The position numbers were made by a program, and so were the translations under genes. From positions 558,001 to 622,000 of the forward strand of contig CAVTOG010000016.1 of assembly GCA_963736325.1 (NCBI GenBank): a DNA stretch of 64,000 bases. The letters are read 5' to 3'. The number at the start of each line of letters is the position of its first letter. The first letter of the stretch is position 1. The notes under the pieces are model-generated. The model did no database searches. It had not been told where the DNA came from and saw only the letters and a list, made by a program, of their open reading frames with translations. Below, one piece after another: positions 17,038-26,166 of this stretch. The stretch is from Actinoallomurus sp963736325. Its GTDB lineage: Bacteria; Actinomycetota; Actinomycetes; Streptosporangiales; Streptosporangiaceae.

Positions 17038-19578
17038 ATGCGATCTTCTGAGATACGTTCCGTCTTCCTCGACTTTTTCACCGAGCGCGGCCACCGGCTG
17101 GTGCCGTCCGCGTCGCTGATCTCTCCCGACCCGGCGTTGTTGCTGAACATCGCAGGGATGAACCAGTTCAAGCCGTACTTCATGGGCCATGAGGTCCCGG
17201 AGTTCGACCGGGCGACCAGCCTGCAGAAGTGCGTGCGCACCGTCGACCTCGACAACGTCGGCCGTACGAGCCGGCACGGCACGTTCTTCGAGATGCTCGG
17301 CAACTTCTCCTTCGGCGACTACTTCCGCGAGCAGGCGATCGCCTGGGCGTGGGAGCTGTGCACCGGGCACTTCGGCCTCGAACGGGACCGGCTGTGGGTC
17401 ACGGTCTTCGAGGAGGACGACGAGGCCGAGCGGCTCTGGCGTGCGATCGGTGTGAGGCCGGAGCGGATTCAGCGGCTCGGCATGGACGACAACTACTGGT
17501 CGATGGGGGTCGCGGGCCCGTGCGGGCCCTCGTCGGAGATCCACTACGACCGCGGCCCCGCGTACGGCCGGGAGGGCGGGCCGGCCGTCGACGGCGAGCG
17601 CTACCAGGAGCTGTGGAACCTCGTCTTCATGCAGAACCTCCGCGACGACGACTTCGGCATCGTCGGGGAGCTGCCCGCCAAGAACATCGACACCGGCCTC
17701 GGCCTCGACCGGCTCGCGGCGATCCTGCAGGACGTCCCGGACATCTTCCACAGTGACCTGCTCGTGCCGGTTCTGGCGACCGTACGCGAGCTGGCCGGAG
17801 ACGACGGCGGCACCTCCGCGAAGATCGTCACCGACCACGCGCGCACGTCGGCGTTCCTCATCGCCGACGGTGTGCTGCCCTCCAACGAGGGGCGCGGCTA
17901 CGTGCTGCGCCGTCTGATGCGGCGGGCGATCCGGCACGGGCGGCTGCTCGGGATCGACGGCCCGGTGCTGAACGCCGCGACCGGTGTGGTCGTCGACCTG
18001 CACGGCGGCACGTGGCCCGAGCTGAGCGCGCACCGGTCGCTCATCGAGCAGGTCGTGACGGCGGAGGAGGAGGGTTTCGCGCGTACGCTCCGGCAGGGCT
18101 CGCGGATCCTCGACACCGCGATACGCGAGGATCGCCTGTCGCCGAAGGTCGCGTTCGACCTGCACGACACGTACGGGTTCCCGTTCGACCTCACCGTGGA
18201 CGCGGCGCACGCGGCGGGTCTCGACGTCGATGAGGACGCGTTCGCGAAGCTGCTGGAGGAGCGGCAGCGCCGCAGCCGTTCCGGCCGGTCCAGGCGTGAC
18301 CGCCGGGACCTCGCGGCGGAGTTCGGCCGCACGGACTTCGTCGGCTACGACACGACCGAGGCCGACGTACGGGTGCTGGCGCTGCTGCGCGATGGCACAC
18401 CGGTCCCGGCGGCCCGCGAAGGCGACGAGGTCGAGGCGATCCTCGACCGCAGCCCGTTCTACGCGGAGGGCGGCGGCCAGGTCGGCGACACCGGCGTCAT
18501 CCTCACCGCCTCCGGCGCGACCCTCACCGTCCTGGACACCAGGCCCGGCCACGTCCATGTCGTACGGGTCGAGACGGGCGAGGTCGTGCCCGGTGACGCG
18601 CGGGCGGTCGTGGACGCGGACCGGCGCGCCGCGGTCGCGCGGTCCCACAGCGCGACCCACGTGCTGCACGCGATACTGCGCCGCGTGCTCGGCGACCACG
18701 CGAGCCAGCAGGGCTCGCGCGTCGACGCCGGGCGGCTGCGGTTCGACTTCGCGCACTTCGCGCCGCTGGACCCAGAACAACTCCAGACCGTGCAGACGCT
18801 CGTCAACGACCATCTGCTGGCCGACCCAGACGTACGCGTCTGGCACGCGGACCGCGCCGAGGCGGAGGCGGCGGGCGCGATCGCGCTGTTCGGCGAGGCG
18901 TACGGCGACCGCGTGCGGATCGTCGACATCGGCGACTTCTCGCGCGAGTTGTGCGGCGGCACCCACGTCGGGCACGGTTCACAGGCGGGGCCGGTGCACA
19001 TCCTGGGGGAGTCCTCGGTCGGGTCCAGCCTCCGCCGCATCGAGGCGCTGACCGGCGCGGACGCGCTGCGCCACTACGACCACGAGCGTGCGCTGCTCAC
19101 CGCGCTCACCGGCCTGCTGGGCGGTACGCCCGACGACGCGCCGGAACGCCTCCGGCAGCGGCTCGCGGAGCTGGGCGAGGCGCGGCGCGAGCTGGACCGC
19201 CTGCGCCGCGGCGAGCTGGCGGCCGAGGCCGTACGCCTGGCGGGGCACGCCGAGCGGGCCGGCCGTGGCTGGCTGACGGTACGCCGCGTGTCCGGCGTCG
19301 GCGCGGAGGAGCTGCGGCCTCTCGTCTCCGCGGTGGCCGAACACCGCGGCGGCGTGGTGGTCCTCGGCGCCGAGGTCGACGGGCGGGCGATGATGGTCGC
19401 GTCGGTCGGCCCCGAGCTTGGCGCACCGGCGCGCGACGTCCTCGCGTCCGCCGCGCGCGTCATCGGCGGCGGAGCGGGCGGCAAGGGGACGCTCGCGAAC
19501 GCGGGCGGCCGGCTCGCCGGACGCCTCGACGAAGCGCTGCGGGTCGCGGCGGACTCCGCACGCGAGATCCTCCGATGA
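17038..19578 (+). CDS. alaS: alanyl-tRNA synthetase (solitary copy)
   Basis: An 846-residue AlaRS that charges tRNA(Ala). The class II aminoacylation core is at about 1-240 (FTERGHRLVPSASL, GNFSFGDYF, GLGLDRLAAIL), then a tRNA-recognition domain to about 440. The editing domain has HSATHVLH and CGGTH zinc motifs (about 540-690). A C-Ala domain with GGGAGGKGTLANAGG closes the protein. All catalytic segments look intact, so it should work. It is a little shorter than the usual 880-890. The usual actinobacterial neighbours (ruvX, mltG, aroE) are absent, so it may be a second copy; only the genome can tell. Confidence 0.93.
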   Translation: MRSSEIRSVFLDFFTERGHRLVPSASLISPDPALLLNIAGMNQFKPYFMGHEVPEFDRATSLQKCVRTVDLDNVGRTSRHGTFFEMLGNFSFGDYFREQAIAWAWELCTGHFGLERDRLWVTVFEEDDEAERLWRAIGVRPERIQRLGMDDNYWSMGVAGPCGPSSEIHYDRGPAYGREGGPAVDGERYQELWNLVFMQNLRDDDFGIVGELPAKNIDTGLGLDRLAAILQDVPDIFHSDLLVPVLATVRELAGDDGGTSAKIVTDHARTSAFLIADGVLPSNEGRGYVLRRLMRRAIRHGRLLGIDGPVLNAATGVVVDLHGGTWPELSAHRSLIEQVVTAEEEGFARTLRQGSRILDTAIREDRLSPKVAFDLHDTYGFPFDLTVDAAHAAGLDVDEDAFAKLLEERQRRSRSGRSRRDRRDLAAEFGRTDFVGYDTTEADVRVLALLRDGTPVPAAREGDEVEAILDRSPFYAEGGGQVGDTGVILTASGATLTVLDTRPGHVHVVRVETGEVVPGDARAVVDADRRAAVARSHSATHVLHAILRRVLGDHASQQGSRVDAGRLRFDFAHFAPLDPEQLQTVQTLVNDHLLADPDVRVWHADRAEAEAAGAIALFGEAYGDRVRIVDIGDFSRELCGGTHVGHGSQAGPVHILGESSVGSSLRRIEALTGADALRHYDHERALLTALTGLLGGTPDDAPERLRQRLAELGEARRELDRLRRGELAAEAVRLAGHAERAGRGWLTVRRVSGVGAEELRPLVSAVAEHRGGVVVLGAEVDGRAMMVASVGPELGAPARDVLASAARVIGGGAGGKGTLANAGGRLAGRLDEALRVAADSAREILR

Positions 19579-19583
19579 CCGGG

Positions 19584-21896
19584 TCAGACGCGCGTGACGT
19601 CCCGTACGTCGAAGCGAGCGGCCTTGCGCGCCATCGAGAAGGCGGTCATCGCGGCCAGCGCCATCGCCAAGATGACCGCCACGGCGAGCTCCAGCACGGT
19701 CGGCGGACGGCCGATGCCCGCGCCGACGCCGCTCGACCGCCCCTGAAGGTCGATCAGCCGCGTCGACATGCTCAGGCCGAGCCCCATTCCGGTGACCACG
19801 GCGATCAGCGCCAGCACGCTCGTGCCGGTGACCAGGCTCGTGGTGACCTGCCGTGGGGTCAGGCCCATGGCGCGCAGCACGACGATGTCGCGCATGTGGT
19901 CGCGGAGCCCGACGGTGGTGGCGGTCAGCAGGTTGGCGGCCCCGATAAGCGCGAGCACGACGACCAGCCCGATGACGACCACGCGGACGGTGATGAGCCG
20001 CCGCGCGGGGTTCTGCGTCACCTGGATGTCGAGGTGGTCGCCGGACTCGCGCAGGAGCCGCGAGCGCACGATGTTGGGATCCGCGCCGTGCCGCACGATG
20101 ACGCTGTACGCCAGCGTCGGTGAGGTGCCCGGCGTCTGTTCGAGGGTGTCCAGCCCGAAGGACAGCACCTCGCCGCTCAGGGAGGGCTCGATCGTACGGC
20201 CGACGATGTGCACGATCACCGGTGCACCGCCGATCGTCAGCCGTACGCGGTCCCCTACATGGACGTGCAGCAGGTCGAGCAGGCCCTGCCCGGCGACCGC
20301 CTCGCCCGCCGTGCGGTACAGCCGCCCGTCTTGTACGGGAAACGGGTAGGGCCGCTGCGACGTACCGACCGCGCGCGCCTGGATCGTACGGGTCTGGCCG
20401 GGCAGCAGGGCGTCGACCTGTGCCTCCGCGTACACGGCCTTAACGCTGGGGTCGCGCTCGGAGATGATCTTTGCCTCTTCGCCGCTCAGCCCCACAGGCC
20501 GTACGGTCAGCGAGGCAAGGCCGATCTGCTCGGGATGGTTCTCGAAGTTGTCGAGCGTCGACCAGCAGCCGAGCGCGATCGTCACCATCAGCATGGGGAT
20601 GGCCAGCCCGCCGACGGTCAGGACCGCCCGCATGCGCCGCGTGAACGCGTCGCGGGCGCCCAGCACGAGCGCCGGCGGCAGCCGGAGGAGCAGCGCCAGG
20701 CGCGCGAAGTGGGACAGCCGTCCGCCCGGTGGGTCGGCGCTGACGGTGCTCGTGGGCGACACCCGGCTGCCGCGGTACGCCGGCAGGAGTGTGGCCAGCG
20801 CGACGATGATCACCGTCGCGGCCGCGATCAGCGAGAGGCGCCCGAGCGACAGGGGCGCGGTGGCGTTCTCCGTCACCGCCCCGAACAGCGGCCCGGCGAG
20901 GGAGGAGTCGGTCAGCACCGAGCCGATGAGGCTGCCGAGCAGGACCCCGGCGATGCCGAGACCGATCTGTTCGAGGATCAGCATCAGCCTGATCTGGCCG
21001 GGCGTGAAGCCCAGCGCCTTCAGCAGCGCGATGTCCTGCAGCAGCGCCAGGATCCGCCCTCCGGTCGCGAGGCCGATGGCCAGCGCGGCGGCGACGAGCG
21101 CGACCACGCCGAACATGCCGAGCAGCAGCCCGACCAGGCGGCTGTCGGCCTCCATCGATGCGCGGACCTGCGGCCATGCCGCCACCCGGTCGACGTGGTC
21201 GCCGCCGAGCACCGTGACCACCCGCTGGGCGAAGAAGTCGGTGGAGTCCGGGTCGGACAGTTGGAGGCCGGTGAGCAGCTCGGTGTGGCCGCTCTCGGGT
21301 TCGATCGTGTTGAGCTCCGGCGGCAGCACCCACGCGATGCCCGGCGTCGACGAGGGGTACGCGGCCTGGTCCGAGGCGTCGGCGATGCCGATCACGGGCA
21401 TGTCGTGGCGCCCGCCGTTGAGGCCGCGGACGCTCAGCCGGTCGCCGACGCCGAGGCGCAGGACGGCCGCGAGAGTGCGCTCGACGACGACGCCGTCGGG
21501 CCGCGACGGATCGAGCCACCGGCCGTGGGCGAGGATCGGGTGCCCGATCTCGGGCATCCGGCTTCCGAGCGCGCGTACCTCCAGGGGCGCCCGCTGGCCC
21601 TCCTGCACGGCCGTCGCGACCGTGGTCTCGAACGGCCCGCTCTGACCGGTGACGCCGTCCATGTGCGCGAGCGGCGTCAGGTCGGTGCCGGGACGGGCGT
21701 GGATCCAGACGTGCGCGCCGTTGGAGCGGTGGAACAGCCCCTTCCAGGGATCCAGCGCGCCGGCGAGCAGCGTGACCGACATGATCAGCGCGGTGACGAC
21801 CCCGGCCACGACGCAGACCGAGAGAATCGCCTGGCCGCGGCGGGCACGAATGTCGGCGCGTATCCAGCGGATGGTGGCGTGCACGGTGCCTTTCAC
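19584..21896 (-). CDS. MacB/FtsX-type ABC transporter permease
   Basis: A 770-residue permease with two FtsX-like modules. An N-terminal helix (about 22-45) is followed by an extracellular MacB-like domain, three helices (about 255-370), another helix at about 415-440, a second extracellular domain and three final helices (about 635-760). This is the layout of single-chain permeases that pump substrates across one membrane or shuttle lipids or peptides. ATG 21896 overlaps the ATPase stop (ATGA). Together with the ATPase and PadR genes it forms one operon. The substrate is unknown; drug or lantibiotic efflux is typical for PadR-controlled systems. Confidence 0.87.
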   Translation of the reverse strand: MKGTVHATIRWIRADIRARRGQAILSVCVVAGVVTALIMSVTLLAGALDPWKGLFHRSNGAHVWIHARPGTDLTPLAHMDGVTGQSGPFETTVATAVQEGQRAPLEVRALGSRMPEIGHPILAHGRWLDPSRPDGVVVERTLAAVLRLGVGDRLSVRGLNGGRHDMPVIGIADASDQAAYPSSTPGIAWVLPPELNTIEPESGHTELLTGLQLSDPDSTDFFAQRVVTVLGGDHVDRVAAWPQVRASMEADSRLVGLLLGMFGVVALVAAALAIGLATGGRILALLQDIALLKALGFTPGQIRLMLILEQIGLGIAGVLLGSLIGSVLTDSSLAGPLFGAVTENATAPLSLGRLSLIAAATVIIVALATLLPAYRGSRVSPTSTVSADPPGGRLSHFARLALLLRLPPALVLGARDAFTRRMRAVLTVGGLAIPMLMVTIALGCWSTLDNFENHPEQIGLASLTVRPVGLSGEEAKIISERDPSVKAVYAEAQVDALLPGQTRTIQARAVGTSQRPYPFPVQDGRLYRTAGEAVAGQGLLDLLHVHVGDRVRLTIGGAPVIVHIVGRTIEPSLSGEVLSFGLDTLEQTPGTSPTLAYSVIVRHGADPNIVRSRLLRESGDHLDIQVTQNPARRLITVRVVVIGLVVVLALIGAANLLTATTVGLRDHMRDIVVLRAMGLTPRQVTTSLVTGTSVLALIAVVTGMGLGLSMSTRLIDLQGRSSGVGAGIGRPPTVLELAVAVILAMALAAMTAFSMARKAARFDVRDVTRV

Positions 21897-22657
21897 AGAT
21901 CCAGGATCGAGCCGATGGATGACGCGCCGTCGGCCGTCGGCCGGACCGCGGCGTCATCGACGATCATGCCGTCGAAGAGCGAGATCACCCGGTCGGCGGC
22001 GCTCGCGACGCGGGCGTCGTGGGTGACGAGCAGGATCGTCTGGCCCTGGTCGTGGACCTGTTCGAGCAGCCGGATCACGTCGCGTGTGTTGGTGCTGTCG
22101 AGATTGCCGGTGGGCTCGTCGGCGAGGAGCAGGCTCGGCTCGTTGGCCAGCGCGCGCGCCAGCGCGACGCGCTGCTGTTCACCGCCGGACAGCCGGGTGG
22201 GCGTCGCGTCGGCGCGCTCGCCGAGGCCGAGCTCCTCCAGCAGGTACTTCCGGCGTGCCCGCGCCTGCTTGGGCCCGGCGCCGGCGAGCAGCGCGGGAAG
22301 TTCCACGTTGTCGGCGACCGTCATGTTGGAGATGAGGTTGAAGAACTGGAACACCACGCCGACGTGCCGGCGGCGCAGCACCGCGCGCTCGGCCTCGCCG
22401 AGTTCGCCGAGCCGGCTCCCGCGGAGCCAGATATCGCCACTCGTCGCGGGCACGAGACCGGCTAGGAGGTGGAGTACGGTCGACTTCCCGGATCCGGAGG
22501 GACCCATTACCGCGACGAATTCTCCCGAGTGCACGACGAGGTCGATTCCGCGGATGGCGTGGACGTCGACGCCGTCCGAGTGGTGCACCTTCCGCAGGTC
22601 CTTGGTGCGGATCATCGCTGCTTCGGGGGATGATCCGGTGTCCTCGGCCGCGCTCAC
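21893..22657 (-). CDS. ABC transporter ATP-binding protein (LolD/MacB type)
   Basis: GTG 22657, with AGGAGG upstream, gives 254 residues and overlaps the padR stop (GTGA). Walker A GPSGSGKST, the Q-loop at VFQFFN, signature LSGGEQQR, Walker B LLLADEPTGNLDS and the H-loop VTHD are all present. The sequence resembles LolD/MacB ATPases that power FtsX-type permeases such as the downstream product. The acidic C-terminal tail is short. Confidence 0.92.
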   Translation of the reverse strand: MSAAEDTGSSPEAAMIRTKDLRKVHHSDGVDVHAIRGIDLVVHSGEFVAVMGPSGSGKSTVLHLLAGLVPATSGDIWLRGSRLGELGEAERAVLRRRHVGVVFQFFNLISNMTVADNVELPALLAGAGPKQARARRKYLLEELGLGERADATPTRLSGGEQQRVALARALANEPSLLLADEPTGNLDSTNTRDVIRLLEQVHDQGQTILLVTHDARVASAADRVISLFDGMIVDDAAVRPTADGASSIGSILDL

Positions 22658-23157
22658 AGGAGTTCCTCCTGGCAACGTTCGAGCCATTCGAGGTCGGCCT
22701 GCAAGTGCAGGCGGGCGCCTTCGATGAACAGGTCGGAGATGGGGTTGTCCTCTGTCGGGTCGGCTTGGGCGGTCATCGTCCGCATGAGGCCGAGCAGGTG
22801 ACGGCGCTGGTTGTTGATGAGAGTGACGCGGTCGGCGGCGCCCGTCATCGGGGCGAGCGCCAGCTTCAAGAAGAACTCACTACGGACGCGCGGGCCCTCG
22901 CCGGGCTCGTCGATCCAGGCCACGAGGGCTTCGCGGCCGGCGGGGGTCAGCTCGTAGACGCGCTTGTTGGGACGGCTCGTCTGCGCCACGTCATCGACGC
23001 GGACCAGGCCGTCCTTCTGCAGGCGCCCGAGCGTCACGTAGATCTGACCGATGTTCGGCGGGGGATAGGCGCTCCCGAACGTCCGCTCCAGGGCCTGTTT
23101 CAGTTCGTAGCCGTGGGCGGACTCCTTGGCCAACAGCGCAAGCAACACCGATCGCAC
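22654..23157 (-). CDS. PadR family repressor, first copy
   Basis: GTG 23157 has an AGGAGGT site upstream and gives 167 residues. The PadR winged helix spans about 1-75 (LLALLAKESAHGYELKQALE, PNIGQIYVTLGRLQKDGLV). A Vir_act_alpha_C-like helical dimerisation domain follows. It heads the padR-ATPase-permease operon and probably represses it until the transporter substrate binds. A second, closely similar PadR is encoded at 24694, and both have the same 18-bp site upstream. Confidence 0.88.
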   Translation of the reverse strand: MRSVLLALLAKESAHGYELKQALERTFGSAYPPPNIGQIYVTLGRLQKDGLVRVDDVAQTSRPNKRVYELTPAGREALVAWIDEPGEGPRVRSEFFLKLALAPMTGAADRVTLINNQRRHLLGLMRTMTAQADPTEDNPISDLFIEGARLHLQADLEWLERCQEELL

Positions 23158-23183
23158 CCTTCGGCCACCTCCTCAGGAATCGC

Positions 23184-23201
23184 ACATGTCAGGAATGTTA
23201 G
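23184..23201. promoter_or_regulatory. shared PadR site, copy 1
   Basis: The sequence ACATGTCAGNNATGTTAG (N = GA here) lies 26 bp upstream of the first padR and recurs at 25227-25244 upstream of the second, matching at all 16 fixed positions. Conservation in otherwise unlike gaps marks it as a likely PadR operator. Confidence 0.6.
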
Positions 23202-23313
23202 GCGCGAACACGACACCCTGACACGACTAATCAACTTGAAACTTCCGTTGATCTATGGACAACACGCATGCATTGCATGTATGTAGCCGACTGAGAATCA
23301 GAGAGAGGCCGAC

Positions 23314-24588
23314 ATGGTGCGTTCGCTGGCGAGCAGGCTTTTCGTCGTGGCAGTGCTGGTGGCGGGTTGCGGCCTCACCGGTCCTTCGCGTGAGGCGAAT
23401 GACTCGCCCTCGATGGCGTCGAGTGGCCCGATCACCCTCGCGACCGGCCGCGACCTCACGGGGTACATGCAGCCACTGGTCGACAAGTGGAACGCGGCGC
23501 ACCCTTCCGAACGCGTGACGCTGCTCGAACTCCCCGAGGCGGCCGACGACCAGCACGCCCAGATGGTCACCAACCTGCAGGCGAAGAGCGACCGCTACGA
23601 CGTGCTGAACATGGACGTCGTGTCGACGGCGGAGTTCGCCGACAACGGATGGATCATCCCGCTCGACCGGCGGCAGTTCCCGCTGGACCAGTTCCTGAAG
23701 CCGGTCGTGGCCACCGCCGTGTACGGCGGCCGCCTCTACGGCGTCCCGTACACGAGCAACGCCGGCGTGCTCTACTACCGCAAGGACATCCTCGACAAGG
23801 CGGGCAAGCGACCGCCGAAAACCTGGTCCGAGCTCCGGAATCTCGCCCGCACCGTGGCGCCGAAGTACGGCCTGGAGGGATACGCGGGCCAGTTCCTGAC
23901 GTACGAGGGCCTGACGGTCAACTTCGCCGAGGCCGTGCAGTCCGCGGGCGGGGCGATCCTCACCGAGGACGGCACGAAGGTCGCCGTCGACTCACCCCAG
24001 GCGCGCCAAGGCCTGCAGTTCCTGGTCCAGGGGTTCCGCGAGGGGTGGATCCCCCGGCAGGCCCTGACCTACAAGGAGGAGGAGTCCCGCAGGGAGTTCC
24101 AGGACGGAAAGCTGCTCTTCCTCCGCAACTGGCCCTACGTCTACGGTCTCGCCGACCGTTCCGACAGCAAGATCCGCGGCAAGTTCGGGGTCACCGTGCT
24201 TCCCGGGGAGGACGGTCCCGGCTCCAGCACGCTCGGCGGCGCCAACCTCGCCGTCAGCGCGTACTCCCGGCACCAGAAGACGGCGATCGCCTTCATCAAG
24301 TACTTCACCGGCCTGGACAACGAGCGCCAGGTCCTCGTCAAGGGGTCGTTCCCGCCGGTGTGGACGCGGCTCTATGACGACCCCGAGCTGATCAAGCAGT
24401 TTCCCTACCTGCCGGTCCTGAAGCACAGCATCCTCGCGGCCATGCCGCGGCCGATGAGCCCCAACTACACCCAGGTGAGCCTCGCGATCTCCAACGCGGT
24501 GAGCGGGGCCATCTCCCTCCGGCAGCCTCCGGACAACGCCGTGTCGCAGATGGCCGGCGACCTGCGGAGCGTCATCACCAACCGCTGA
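23314..24588 (+). CDS. extracellular solute-binding lipoprotein (sugar ABC type)
   Basis: A 424-residue family 1 solute-binding protein. The signal is VVAVLVAGC with the acylated Cys at about residue 19. The periplasmic-binding fold contains GVPYTSNAGVLYYRKDI, KTWSELRNLA and, late, YLPVLKHSIL. It resembles trehalose/maltose-type binding proteins such as LpqY. No permease or ATPase genes of a sugar importer are nearby. A lone TOBE-like fragment at 25930 may be a relic of one. GAGAGAGG precedes ATG 23314. It lies between two padR genes. Confidence 0.85.
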   Translation: MVRSLASRLFVVAVLVAGCGLTGPSREANDSPSMASSGPITLATGRDLTGYMQPLVDKWNAAHPSERVTLLELPEAADDQHAQMVTNLQAKSDRYDVLNMDVVSTAEFADNGWIIPLDRRQFPLDQFLKPVVATAVYGGRLYGVPYTSNAGVLYYRKDILDKAGKRPPKTWSELRNLARTVAPKYGLEGYAGQFLTYEGLTVNFAEAVQSAGGAILTEDGTKVAVDSPQARQGLQFLVQGFREGWIPRQALTYKEEESRREFQDGKLLFLRNWPYVYGLADRSDSKIRGKFGVTVLPGEDGPGSSTLGGANLAVSAYSRHQKTAIAFIKYFTGLDNERQVLVKGSFPPVWTRLYDDPELIKQFPYLPVLKHSILAAMPRPMSPNYTQVSLAISNAVSGAISLRQPPDNAVSQMAGDLRSVITNR

Positions 24589-24693
24589 CCCTCCGCAGGG
24601 ACGGAACGACCGCGCCCTCGTTTCCCTGGTGTTCGCCGACATCGGGTCGCGGCCGATGCCCGAATGGCCGCAGTCTCGTAAGTACCGGCTCGG

Positions 24694-25200
24694 TCAGGTC
24701 AGGGCTTCCTGGCAGTGCTCCAGCCATTCGAGGTCGGCCTGCAGATGCAGGCGCGCCCCCTCGATGAGCAGGAGGGCGATCTTGTTGTCGCGCTCGGTGG
24801 CGGAGACCAGATCCGAGAGTCCGCGCATGAGATTGAGGAGGTGCCGGCGCTGTCTGTTGATCAGGGTCATGCGGTCGGCCGCACCCGCGGCAGGGGCCAG
24901 CGCGAGCTTCACGAAGAAGTCGTCGCGGAGGCGGGGGCCGTCGCTCTGCTCGTCCACCCAGGCGGCCACGGCGTCGCGGCCGGCGGGGGTCAGTTCGTAG
25001 ACCTTCTTGTTCGGGCGGCTGGTCTGCTCGACGTCCTGGCTACGGACGAGACCGTCCTTCTCGAGCCGTCCGAGCGTCACGTAGATCTGGCCGATGTTGG
25101 GCGATGGGTAGGCACTGCCGAACGTGTGCTCGAGGGCCTGCTTCAGCTCGTAGCCGTGTGCCGGCTCCTTGGCCAGCAAGGCAAGCAGGATCGGACGCAT
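24694..25200 (-). CDS. PadR family repressor, second copy
   Basis: A 168-residue PadR protein very like that at 22654-23157: the N-terminal wing and SAYPSPNIGQIYVTLGRLEKDGLV differ in only a few places. GGGGGTGG precedes ATG 25200. No transporter gene follows it; it ends about 105 bp from the convergent solute-binding gene. Duplication with the operator kept suggests cross-regulation of the ABC exporter. A role for the neighbouring ATPase-like gene at 25424 is possible but not shown. Confidence 0.87.
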   Translation of the reverse strand: MRPILLALLAKEPAHGYELKQALEHTFGSAYPSPNIGQIYVTLGRLEKDGLVRSQDVEQTSRPNKKVYELTPAGRDAVAAWVDEQSDGPRLRDDFFVKLALAPAAGAADRMTLINRQRRHLLNLMRGLSDLVSATERDNKIALLLIEGARLHLQADLEWLEHCQEALT

Positions 25201-25226
25201 CTGTGGCCACCCCCTCTCTCCTACCT

Positions 25227-25244
25227 ACATGTCAGCCATGTTAG
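25227..25244. promoter_or_regulatory. shared PadR site, copy 2
   Basis: ACATGTCAGNNATGTTAG with N = CC lies 26 bp upstream of the second padR, the same distance as copy 1 from the first. Confidence 0.6.
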
Positions 25245-25290
25245 TTCGCCCTGTCAAGCAAATGGATGCCATCAATCTCGGCCTCCTCCG

Positions 25291-25319
25291 TTGACTCGTA
25301 TATATGCTCAATATATAAC
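25291..25319 (+). promoter_or_regulatory. strong consensus-like promoter
   Basis: TTGACT (25291-25296), a 17-bp spacer and TATAAC (25314-25319) make the clearest housekeeping-type promoter in the window. An AT-rich inverted repeat (CTCGTATATAT near 25295-25305 against ATATATAACGAG at 25311-25322) covers it, suggesting a repressor site. It would drive the ATPase gene at 25424 with a leader of about 100 nt. Confidence 0.65.
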
Positions 25320-25423
25320 GAGTATCTATCGAGTCGAGATGATCGAAACCTCGGAGGTGGCCGTATGACCGCGAACGGCCGGATATCGGCAGGACGTCGA
25401 GCAGCGACCGAAGGGTGGCTCCG

Positions 25424-25933
25424 ATGAGCGCCCTCGCACACGAGCAGGTCCCTGTGGTGGCCCCCGCGCCGATCGACTGGCGCGTCTCGGTCCCCGGGTT
25501 GCCATCCATCGTCAGCACCGCACGCCGACTCGTCCGTACGGCCCTCGGCGACTCGCCGCGGGTCGACGACATCGAACTGATCGTCAGCGAACTCGTCACC
25601 AACGCCATCCGCCACACGCGCAGCGGCGCCAGGGGCTCCGCGGTCACACTGCGGATCCTGGCCGAGCCCTACCGGGCCCGCGTCGAGGTGATCGACCTCG
25701 GCCGTACCTCCTGGGTACGCCCCGCCGCGCCCGCCGAAGAGGACGAGTGCGGCCGCGGGCTGCTCATCGTCAACGCGCTCGCCGACCGTGCCGGCCACGA
25801 GAAGGTGCCGCTCGGCCAGGTCTCCTGGGCCGAGATCTCCTGGGACGAACCCCACTTCGCCATCACTCCCACCCTGGCGCCGCTCCGGGTGCGCCCTCAT
25901 GCGGCGATGTGCCAGGAGGGGATCTTTCGGTGA
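25424..25933 (+). CDS. RsbW/SpoIIAB-like anti-sigma ATPase domain protein
   Basis: ATG 25424 has AAGGGTGG at 6 nt and gives 169 residues. This is a single HATPase_c_2 domain. The N-box SELVTNAIRHT, the G1 region VEVIDLG and the G2 region GRGLLIVNALADRAG are present. Such stand-alone kinases usually bind sigma factors or phosphorylate STAS anti-anti-sigma proteins. An ECF-type sigma gene follows 230 bp downstream, and a STAS protein is encoded at 33175. Partnership with either is unproven. Its stop overlaps a 36-codon frame (GTGA). Confidence 0.83.
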   Translation: MSALAHEQVPVVAPAPIDWRVSVPGLPSIVSTARRLVRTALGDSPRVDDIELIVSELVTNAIRHTRSGARGSAVTLRILAEPYRARVEVIDLGRTSWVRPAAPAEEDECGRGLLIVNALADRAGHEKVPLGQVSWAEISWDEPHFAITPTLAPLRVRPHAAMCQEGIFR

Positions 25934-26040
25934 CCGGCTCCCGCATCACCCCCGGTCAGCGGGTCGAACTCGCGGTCGACAACCGCCGCGTGCACTTCTT
26001 CCACCCTCAGGCCGGCCTCGCCATCGGCCGTACCAGCTGA
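25930..26040 (+). CDS. 36-residue TOBE-like fragment, coupled to the ATPase gene
   Basis: GTG 25930 overlaps the previous stop. The peptide contains GQRVELAVDNRRVHFFHP and QAGLAI. This closely resembles the extreme C-terminus (TOBE domain) of UgpC/MsmX-type sugar ABC ATPases, where a conserved VELAVD...H.FDP.TG.AI stretch ends the protein. The rest of such an ATPase is missing. Either it is a relic of a sugar importer that once accompanied the orphan binding protein at 23314, or a microprotein now translated by coupling. Confidence 0.4.
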   Translation: MTGSRITPGQRVELAVDNRRVHFFHPQAGLAIGRTS

Positions 26041-26166
26041 TCACAGACCAGGGCCCGCCGGACTGCGACGATGCTCCGGCGGGCCTTGAATAACCTTCCC
26101 CCGCCCTCCTGTCACATCGGCCCGTCCCATCTCGTCACTTCGATGACGGGACAAGAGGGGTGGCCG

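Noticed and set aside
17032..18975. 647-codon open frame opposite alaS
   Set aside because: A shadow of alaS on the other strand with Val/Arg/Asp-rich low-information sequence.
20208..22727. 839-codon open frame on the plus strand
   Set aside because: It is antisense to the ABC permease and ATPase, rich in Arg/Gly/Asp/His as expected for a GC-skew shadow, with no family signature.
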